DNA of 64,000 nt, from contig NZ_JAJTTH010000009.1 of NCBI RefSeq assembly GCF_021341665.1, forward strand, positions 62,001 to 126,000. Direction: 5' to 3'. Positions 58,079 through 64,000 of this stretch are shown here, one piece after another. The position numbers and the translations under genes are program-made. Every line of letters starts with the position of its first letter. Position 1 is the stretch's first letter. A model generated the notes under the pieces. It had not been told where the DNA came from. It did no database searches and saw only the letters and a list, made by a program, of their open reading frames with translations. The DNA is from Pseudomonas sp. Au-Pse12 (GTDB lineage: Bacteria; Pseudomonadota; Gammaproteobacteria; Pseudomonadales; Pseudomonadaceae).

Positions 58079-59464
58079 ATGCAGGGCGTGGCCCAGTGCC
58101 CGCAGCGCCGCTTCCTGGACCGCTTCACCCAGGGTCGGGTGGGCGTGGATGGTGCCGCCGATGTCTTCCAGGCGCGCGCCCATTTCCAGGGATTGGCCAA
58201 ACGCCGTGGACAATTCGGACACCCCGACCCCCACCGCCTGCCAGCCGACAATCAGGTGATTGTCCCGCCGCGCCACCACCCGCACGAAACCGCTTTTCGA
58301 TTCCAGGGTCATGGCCCGGCCATTGGCCGCGAACGGGAAGCTGCTGACGATGCAATCCAGGCCGGCCGACTTGGCTTCGTCCGGGGTCTTGCCCACCACC
58401 ACCAGTTCCGGGTCGGTGAAGCACACCGCCGGGATCGCCGCCGGGTTGAACTCGCGGTGCTTGCCGGCGATCAGTTCGGCGACCATCTCGCCCTGGGCCA
58501 TGGCGCGGTGCGCGAGCATCGGTTCGCCGCTGAGGTCGCCGATGGCCCAGACGTTGCGCATGCTGGTCTGGCAGCGGTGGTCGATCTTGATCGCCGCGCC
58601 GTTCATGTCCAGGTTCAGGCTTTCCAGGTTCCAGCCCTGGGTGTTGGGCTTGCGGCCCACCGCCACCAGCACCTGGTCGGTGGCCAGGTTCAGGGTGTCG
58701 CCATTGGGCTCGCGCACCTGCAGGCTGCTGCTGGCGGCATCGAAGCCCAGCACGCTGTGCTTGAGGTAGAGCGTGATCCCCAGTTGTTTCACCGACTCCA
58801 GCACCGGCTGGGTCAGTTCCGCGTCATAGGCCGGCAGGATGCGTTCCTGGGCCTCGACCACGCTGACCTCGACCCCGAGCTTGCGGTAGGCAATGCCCAG
58901 TTCCAGGCCGATGTAGCCGCCGCCGACCACGGTCAGGCGCTTGGGCAGGGTCTTGGGCGCCAGGGCCTCGGTGGAGGAGATGATCGGCCCGCCGATGGGC
59001 AGCATCGGCAGGTTGACGCTTTTCGAACCGGTGGCCAGCAGCAGGTGCTCGCACTGGATGCGGGTCTCGGTGCCTTCGATCTCCACGGTCTTGCCGTCGA
59101 TGATCTTGGCCCAGCCCTGAATCACCTGGACCTTGTTTTTCTTCAACAGCGCGGCGACCCCGGTGGTCAGGCGGTCGACGATGCCGTCCTTCCATTCCAC
59201 GCTCTTGCCGATGTTCAGGGTCGGCGCCGCCACTTCGATGCCCAGGGCCGAGCCCTGGCTGTGGTGGCGGGTCTGGTGGAACTGCTCGGCGACATGAATC
59301 AGCGCCTTGGACGGGATGCAGCCGATGTTCAGGCAGGTGCCGCCCAGGGCCTGGCCTTCCACCAGGATGGTGGAAATGCCCAGCTGGCCGGCACGGATCG
59401 CCGCCACGTAACCGCCAGGCCCGCCGCCGATGATCAGCAGTTGGGTGTTGAGAGTCTGTTGCAT
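58073..59464 (-). CDS. lpdV: Dihydrolipoyl dehydrogenase of the branched-chain complex (E3)
   Basis: FAD-dependent disulfide oxidoreductase, 463 residues; reoxidises the lipoyl groups of the branched-chain E2. FAD motif IIGGGPGGYVAAIRAGQLG, redox-active pair CLNIGC (Cys about 45 and 50), NAD motif VVGGGYIGLELG and C-terminal HAHPTLGEAVQEAA with catalytic His. It follows bkdB with a 17-bp gap and is the last bkd gene. Dedicated E3 of this operon in Pseudomonas. Confidence 0.96.
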   Translation of the reverse strand: MQQTLNTQLLIIGGGPGGYVAAIRAGQLGISTILVEGQALGGTCLNIGCIPSKALIHVAEQFHQTRHHSQGSALGIEVAAPTLNIGKSVEWKDGIVDRLTTGVAALLKKNKVQVIQGWAKIIDGKTVEIEGTETRIQCEHLLLATGSKSVNLPMLPIGGPIISSTEALAPKTLPKRLTVVGGGYIGLELGIAYRKLGVEVSVVEAQERILPAYDAELTQPVLESVKQLGITLYLKHSVLGFDAASSSLQVREPNGDTLNLATDQVLVAVGRKPNTQGWNLESLNLDMNGAAIKIDHRCQTSMRNVWAIGDLSGEPMLAHRAMAQGEMVAELIAGKHREFNPAAIPAVCFTDPELVVVGKTPDEAKSAGLDCIVSSFPFAANGRAMTLESKSGFVRVVARRDNHLIVGWQAVGVGVSELSTAFGQSLEMGARLEDIGGTIHAHPTLGEAVQEAALRALGHALHL

Positions 59465-59481
59465 GCCTGCTCCTCTGAAAG

Positions 59482-60780
59482 TCAGTCCACAAACAGCGTG
59501 GCGGGTTGTTCGAGCAGGCCGCGAATGGCCTGGATGAATTGCGCAGCGTCCATGCCATCGACCACTCGGTGATCGAAGGAGCTGGAGAGGTTCATCATCT
59601 TGCGGATCACGATCTGGCCCTTGATCACCATCGGCCGCTCGACGATGCGGTTGACCCCGACAATCGCCACTTCCGGCAGGTTCAGCACCGGGGTGCTGAC
59701 GATCCCGCCCAGGGCGCCGAGGCTGGTGAGGGTGATGGTGGAACCGGACAGTTCATCGCGGGCCGCCTTGCCGCTGCGGGCGGCCTTGGCCAGGCGTGAG
59801 ATTTCCTCGGCGTTGCCCCACAGGCTGCGGGCTTCGGCGTGACGCACCACCGGCACCATCAGGCCGACGTCGCTCTGGGTGGCGACCCCGACATGCACCG
59901 CGCCGAGGCGGGTGATGACCTGGGCTTCGTCGTCGTAGCGCGCGTTGATCTGCGGGAAGTCGCGCAGGGCGACGACCATGGCCCGCACCAGGAACGGCAG
60001 CAGGGTCAGCTTGCCGCGGGTGGCGCCGTGCTTTTCATTGAGGTGCAGGCGCAGCTCTTCCAGGGCGGTAACGTCCACTTCCTCGACATAGCTGAAGTGC
60101 GCGGCGCGGTGCTTGGATTCCTGCATGCGCTGGGCGATCTTGCGGCGCATGCCGATCACCTGGATCTGCTCTTCGTCGTGGCGTTCGGCATAACCGGCGC
60201 CCGGGGCCGAGTAGCCCTTGAGCGGCTGGCTGTCCTGGGCCAGGTAGGCCTCCAGGTCTTCGTGCAGGATGCGCCCGGCCGGGCCGCTGCCTTGCACCAG
60301 ACGCAGCTGGATGCCCAGGTCCAGGGCGTGCTTGCGCACGGCGGGCGAGGCCAGGGGGCGTTCGTCGGCCTCCCGGGCCACGGGCGCCTGGGGCGCGGGG
60401 CGGCAGGCTGCTTGGCTGACGACGGGTTTTTCCGCCTTGGGTGCTTCGGCCACCGGCGCGGCAGCCGGCTTATTAATAGCGTCCGGCGCTTTTGCCGCCG
60501 GCGCGGCGGCCTGGGCGGACTCCTTGAGGTTGCCCGCGCCTTCGACTTCGATGCTGATGAGGATGCTGCCCACCGCCATCACTTCACCGGGTTCGCCACC
60601 CAGGGAAATGACCGTGCCGTGCACCGGGGAGGGGATGTCGACCATCGCCTTGTCGGTCATCACGTCTGCCAGGACCTGGTCTTCCACCACCTGGTCGCCG
60701 ACTTTTACGTGCCACTGCGCCAGTTCCACTTCTGCGATGCCTTCGCCGATGTCCGGCATCTTGATAACGTGCGTGCCCAT
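59482..60780 (-). CDS. bkdB: Branched-chain 2-oxo acid dehydrogenase E2 (lipoamide acyltransferase)
   Basis: 432-residue core of the complex: lipoyl domain with VMTDKAMVDIPS (lipoyl Lys about residue 43), an Ala/Pro-rich linker (about 85-130), a peripheral-subunit-binding domain (SPAVRKHALDLGIQLRLVQGSGPAGRILHEDLEAYL) and the catalytic acyltransferase domain ending with FDHRVVDGMDAAQ (HxxxDG). Its start directly abuts the bkdA2 stop. Forms acyl-CoA from the branched acyl groups. Confidence 0.96.
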   Translation of the reverse strand: MGTHVIKMPDIGEGIAEVELAQWHVKVGDQVVEDQVLADVMTDKAMVDIPSPVHGTVISLGGEPGEVMAVGSILISIEVEGAGNLKESAQAAAPAAKAPDAINKPAAAPVAEAPKAEKPVVSQAACRPAPQAPVAREADERPLASPAVRKHALDLGIQLRLVQGSGPAGRILHEDLEAYLAQDSQPLKGYSAPGAGYAERHDEEQIQVIGMRRKIAQRMQESKHRAAHFSYVEEVDVTALEELRLHLNEKHGATRGKLTLLPFLVRAMVVALRDFPQINARYDDEAQVITRLGAVHVGVATQSDVGLMVPVVRHAEARSLWGNAEEISRLAKAARSGKAARDELSGSTITLTSLGALGGIVSTPVLNLPEVAIVGVNRIVERPMVIKGQIVIRKMMNLSSSFDHRVVDGMDAAQFIQAIRGLLEQPATLFVD

Positions 60781-61839
60781 TCAGACCTCCATGACCCGTT
60801 GCAGCGCCGCGCCCACTCGGGACGGCCCTGGGAAATATGCCCACTCCTGCGCGTGGGGATACGGCGTATCCCAACCGGTGACGCGCTCGATCGGGGCTTC
60901 CAGGTGGTGGAAGCAGTGTTCCTGCACCAGCGACACCAGCTCGGCGCCGAACCCGCAGGTACGGGTGGCTTCGTGCACCACCACGCAACGGCCGGTCTTC
61001 TTCACCGACTTGACGATGGTGTCCAGGTCCAGGGGCCACAGGCTGCGCAGGTCGATGACCTCGGCGTCGATGCCGGTTTCCTCGGCCGCCACTTGCGACA
61101 CATAGACGGTGGTGCCGTAGGTGAGCACGGTGACGTCCTTGCCCGGGCGGGTGATGGCCGCCACGTCCAGCGGCACCTTGTAGTAGCCGTCCGGCACCTG
61201 GGCCGCCGGGTGTTTCGACCACGGGGTCACCGGGCGGTCGTGATGGCCATCGAACGGGCCGTTATACAGGCGCTTGGGTTCGAGGAAGATCACCGGGTCA
61301 TCGTTTTCGATGGAGGCGATCAGCAGGCCCTTGGCGTCGTAGGGGTTGGAGGGCATCACGGTGCGCAGGCCGCAGACCTGGGTGAACATCGCCTCGATGC
61401 TCTGGCTGTGGGTCTGGCCGCCATAGATGCCGCCGCCGCAAGGCATGCGCAGGGTCATCGGCGCGGTGAACTGGCCGGCGGAGCGATAACGCAGGCGCGC
61501 GGCTTCGGAAATGATCTGGTCGGAAGCCGGGTAGACGTAGTCGGCGAACTGGATTTCCGCCACCGGGCGCAGGCCGTAGGCGCCCATGCCGATGGCGGCG
61601 CCGACGATGCCGCTTTCCGAGATCGGCGCGTCGAACACCCGCGAGGTGCCGTACTTGGCCTGCAGGCCCTCGGTGCAGCGGAACACGCCGCCGAAGTAGC
61701 CGACGTCCTGGCCGAACACCACGACGTTGTCGTCACGCTCGAGCATCACATCCATGGCCGAGCGCAGGGCCTGGATCATGGTCATGGTGGTGGTGGTCAT
61801 GGCGGTGTCCAGCTGGATATTGTTGTTGTGATCGTTCAT
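60781..61839 (-). CDS. bkdA2: Branched-chain 2-oxo acid dehydrogenase E1 beta
   Basis: 352-residue beta subunit of the thiamine-diphosphate E1. Typical segments are MLERDDNVVVFGQDVGYFGGVFR, SESGIVGAAIGMGAYGLRPVAEIQF and MRMPCGGGIYGGQTHSQS. Its start is 1 bp from the bkdA1 stop and its end abuts bkdB, consistent with one polycistronic message. Acts with BkdA1 on 2-oxoisovalerate, 2-oxoisocaproate and 2-oxo-3-methylvalerate. Confidence 0.96.
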   Translation of the reverse strand: MNDHNNNIQLDTAMTTTTMTMIQALRSAMDVMLERDDNVVVFGQDVGYFGGVFRCTEGLQAKYGTSRVFDAPISESGIVGAAIGMGAYGLRPVAEIQFADYVYPASDQIISEAARLRYRSAGQFTAPMTLRMPCGGGIYGGQTHSQSIEAMFTQVCGLRTVMPSNPYDAKGLLIASIENDDPVIFLEPKRLYNGPFDGHHDRPVTPWSKHPAAQVPDGYYKVPLDVAAITRPGKDVTVLTYGTTVYVSQVAAEETGIDAEVIDLRSLWPLDLDTIVKSVKKTGRCVVVHEATRTCGFGAELVSLVQEHCFHHLEAPIERVTGWDTPYPHAQEWAYFPGPSRVGAALQRVMEV

Positions 61840-61840
61840 T

Positions 61841-63076
61841 TCAGACCCCCAGTTCCTGGCGTTGGCGTTTCAAGTGCTCGGGCATGTCCTTGTAGACGTC
61901 CTCGAACATGGTCGCGGCGCTGGGGATCTGGCCGCCGGCGAGGGTGCCGTACTGCTCGGCTTCCTTCTGCGCGGCAATGACCTGGGCTTCGAGCTCGGCG
62001 CTGACCGCGGCGTGTTCCTCTTCGGACCACTGGCCGATCTTGATCAGGTGCTGCTTGAGGCGGGCAATCGGATCGCCCAGGGGGAAGTGGCTCCAGTCGT
62101 CGGCCGGACGGTACTTCGACGGGTCGTCGGAGGTGGAGTGCGGGCCGGCGCGGTAGGTGACCCACTCGATCAGGGTCGGCCCGAGGTTGCGGCGGGCGCG
62201 TTCGGCGGCCCAGCGCGAGGCGGCGTAGACCGCGATGAAGTCGTTGCCGTCGACCCGCAGGGAGGCGATGCCGCAACCCACGCCGCGTCCGGCGAAGGTG
62301 GTGGCCTCACCGCCAGCGATGGCCTGGAAGGTGGAGATCGCCCACTGGTTGTTGACCACGTTGAGGATCACCGGCGCGCGGTACACGTGGGCGAAGGTCA
62401 GCGCGGTGTGGAAGTCCGACTCGGCGGTGGCGCCGTCGCCGATCCAGGCCGAGGCGATCTTGGTATCGCCCTTGATCGCCGAGGCCATGCCCCAGCCCAC
62501 GCCCTGCACGAACTGGGTCGCCAGGTTGCCGGAAATGGTGAAGAACCCGGATTCCTTCACCGAGTACATGATTGGCAACTGGCGCCCCTTGAGCGGATCG
62601 CGCTCGTTGGACAGCAGTTGGCAGATCATCTCCACCAGCGGCACTTCCCGGGCCATCAGGATGCTCTGCTGGCGGTAGGTGGGGAAGCACATGTCGTCGA
62701 TGTTCAGGGCCAGGGCCTGGGCGCTGCCAATGGCTTCCTCGCCCAGGCTCTGCATGTAGAAGGACATCTTCTTCTGGCGTTGGGCGACCACCATGCGGTT
62801 GTCGAAGATCCGCGTCTTGAGCATGGCGCGCATGCCCTGGCGAAGGATCTCCAGCGGCACGTCCGCGGCCCAGTCGCCGAGGGCGTTGCCCTGGTCGTCG
62901 AGCACGCGAATCAGGCCTCGGGCCAGGTCGGCGCTGTCGGCGGGTTCGATATCGATAGGGGGTTTGCGGGCCAGCCCGGCATCGTTCAGACGCAGGTAGG
63001 TGAAGTCGGTCTTGCAGCCGGGACGGCCCGAGGGTTCGGGAACGTGCAGGCGTAGCGGTTCATACGCGGTGGTCAT
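61841..63076 (-). CDS. bkdA1: Branched-chain 2-oxo acid dehydrogenase E1 alpha
   Basis: 411-residue alpha subunit of E1. The thiamine diphosphate motif begins at WIGDGATAESDFHTALTFA and ends in LNVVNNQW (GDG-x-N fold); the phosphorylation-loop-like YRAGPHSTSDDPSKYRPADD region is typical. It is the first gene of bkdA1-A2-B-lpdV. About 195 bp separates it from divergent bkdR, where the operon promoter and BkdR sites must lie. Confidence 0.96.
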   Translation of the reverse strand: MTTAYEPLRLHVPEPSGRPGCKTDFTYLRLNDAGLARKPPIDIEPADSADLARGLIRVLDDQGNALGDWAADVPLEILRQGMRAMLKTRIFDNRMVVAQRQKKMSFYMQSLGEEAIGSAQALALNIDDMCFPTYRQQSILMAREVPLVEMICQLLSNERDPLKGRQLPIMYSVKESGFFTISGNLATQFVQGVGWGMASAIKGDTKIASAWIGDGATAESDFHTALTFAHVYRAPVILNVVNNQWAISTFQAIAGGEATTFAGRGVGCGIASLRVDGNDFIAVYAASRWAAERARRNLGPTLIEWVTYRAGPHSTSDDPSKYRPADDWSHFPLGDPIARLKQHLIKIGQWSEEEHAAVSAELEAQVIAAQKEAEQYGTLAGGQIPSAATMFEDVYKDMPEHLKRQRQELGV

Positions 63077-63272
63077 GGCTTTCTACGCTCGATCTTGTGG
63101 ATTTCTTGTAATTGGGCGCGCTAGCTGACAGTCATTCCCTGGGTAAGGGAAATCTTGTCCTACAAACATCATAGGCCGGGCGTAGAAGAATATTTATCTC
63201 TGTTTCATTGCGCTGGAAGTTATTTGCAGATAAAAAAACTGCATAAACATAAAAAACAGGTTGTTTTATCTC
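63077..63272. promoter_or_regulatory. bkdR-bkdA1 divergent control region
   Basis: About 195 bp, AT-richer toward bkdR (ATTTATCTC, ATAAAAAAACTGCATAAACATAAAAAAC-type runs). In P. putida BkdR, with branched-chain amino acids, binds this interval and activates the operon; I see no clean dyad. Confidence 0.55.
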
Positions 63273-63761
63273 ATGCGCAAACTCGACCGTACCGACATCG
63301 GCATTCTCAACAGTCTTCAGGAGAATGCCCGCATCACCAACGCCGACCTGGCCCGTTCGGTGAATCTTTCGCCCACGCCGTGTTTCAACCGGGTCAAGGC
63401 CATGGAGGAGCTGGGGCTGATCCGCGAGCAGGTGACCCTGCTGGATGCCGACCTGTTGGGGCTGCACGTCAACGTGTTCATTCACGTCAGCCTGGAGAAG
63501 CAGGTGGAAGAGGCCTTGCAGCACTTCGAAGAGGCCATCGCCGATCGTCCGGAAGTCATGGAGTGCTACCTGATGGCCGGCGACCCGGACTACCTGATCC
63601 GCGTGCTGGTGCCGACCATCCAGGCCCTGGAGCGTTTCATGATGGACTTTCTGACCAAGGTGCCTGGGGTGGCCAATATCCGTTCCAGCTTTGCCCTCAA
63701 GCAGGTGCGCTACAAGACCGCCTTGCCGCTGCCGGCCAACGGCCTGACCCTGGGCGCCTGA
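63273..63761 (+). CDS. bkdR: Lrp/AsnC-family activator of the bkd operon
   Basis: 162-residue Lrp-family regulator. The HTH (RTDIGILNSLQENARITNADLARSVNLSPTPCFNRV) occupies about residues 5-40 and the RAM effector-binding domain (MECYLMAGDPDYLIRVLVPTIQALERF) the C-terminal half. ATG 63273 gives the family's MRKLDRTDIG start. Divergent from bkdA1, the conserved position of BkdR; it activates the operon when branched-chain amino acids are available. Confidence 0.95.
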   Translation: MRKLDRTDIGILNSLQENARITNADLARSVNLSPTPCFNRVKAMEELGLIREQVTLLDADLLGLHVNVFIHVSLEKQVEEALQHFEEAIADRPEVMECYLMAGDPDYLIRVLVPTIQALERFMMDFLTKVPGVANIRSSFALKQVRYKTALPLPANGLTLGA

Positions 63762-63764
63762 GGT

Positions 63765-64000
63765 TCAGGCCGGGCCCCTGTTCCAGAGCCGCTCCAGGTT
63801 CTTGAATTCCCAGTCTTCCGGGGCTTCGCGGGCGACGATGCGATCCTGGCCCTGGACCTTGGCCAGGTCGACCACGTTCTGTTCCAGGGGCAGGTTGGAG
63901 CGGGTGGAGAAAAACACCCTGACCTTGGGCGTCAGCAACGATTTGGGGTTCTGTTCGATCACCACCGCCAGGCGCCCGCTTTCCAGGCGCACCAGCGCGC
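63765..64000 (-). CDS. C-terminal fragment of a probable HD-GYP domain protein
   Basis: Open to the right edge of the window, so only the last 78 residues are visible. VRLESGRLAVVIEQNPKSLLTPKVRVFFSTRSNLPLE resembles the C-terminal tail found after HD-GYP c-di-GMP phosphodiesterase domains (DUF3391 type) in Pseudomonas. The catalytic HD and GYP residues are outside the window, so activity cannot be judged. Its stop lies 3 bp after bkdR's. Confidence 0.7.
   Translation of the reverse strand, partial: ALVRLESGRLAVVIEQNPKSLLTPKVRVFFSTRSNLPLEQNVVDLAKVQGQDRIVAREAPEDWEFKNLERLWNRGPA

Overview
The window is high-GC chromosomal DNA from a Pseudomonas of the P. fluorescens complex; the P. protegens/P. 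chlororaphis side is my inference from overall protein similarity. Supporting signs are a bkdR-bkdA1A2B-lpdV operon in the Pseudomonas layout, DNA polymerase II, an AprX-type serralysin, a RocS/RocR-like signalling pair, and REP-type hairpins (CCGGC palindromes with CTCCTAC tails) between genes. I see no rRNA, tRNA, CRISPR array, insertion sequence or phage gene.

Layout. 1-1009: 3' end of an amidohydrolase gene. 1174-2971: an AT-richer island of four small genes resembling orphan toxin-immunity genes, bounded by two Rho-independent terminators. 3175-11038: a hypothetical gene, polB, a cupin, an exported protein, an aprX-type protease without its secretion genes, a glycine-rich-domain protein and a halovibrin-like exported protein. 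11114-16505: an MHS-family transporter, a GMC oxidoreductase, a divergent LysR gene and a PhyH-type dioxygenase. 16624-19834: a Tai4-like immunity protein, a DHA2 efflux pump with divergent TetR (TetR palindrome plus Fur-box-like site) and a small anchored protein.

19863-26225: a seven-gene, translationally coupled minus-strand operon: thermostable-hemolysin family protein, AMP-binding enzyme, haem-oxygenase-like di-iron protein, SDR, TPR protein, response regulator and histidine kinase. Two PmrA/QseB-like direct-repeat boxes lie upstream. This is the best candidate here for an undescribed biosynthetic system. 26435-35425: cytochrome b561, AlkC glycosylase, a Kef-type antiporter, lemA with an M48 protease, a DUF4265/Imm10 cassette between two 37-bp direct repeats, an FKBP isomerase, a Nudix hydrolase and a diguanylate cyclase.

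35591-41194: dmeR-dmeF Co/Ni efflux, LysE exporter with divergent LysR, DUF1543, an atypical cytochrome P450 and a divergent ArsR-type regulator. 41231-46366: RocS-like hybrid kinase diverging from a RocR-like REC-EAL protein. 46449-50598: a kinase-like P-loop protein and the ATP-grasp/alpha-E/transglutaminase trio. 50613-54569: AraC regulator, EamA exporter, DUF1624 membrane protein and a Sel1-like protein. 54746-56796: a LexA-boxed pair encoding a radical SAM protein and a DUF4130 protein, probably an uncharacterised DNA-repair system. 56856-63761: ilvE, then the branched-chain keto acid dehydrogenase operon and its activator bkdR. 63765-64000: 3' end of a probable HD-GYP gene.
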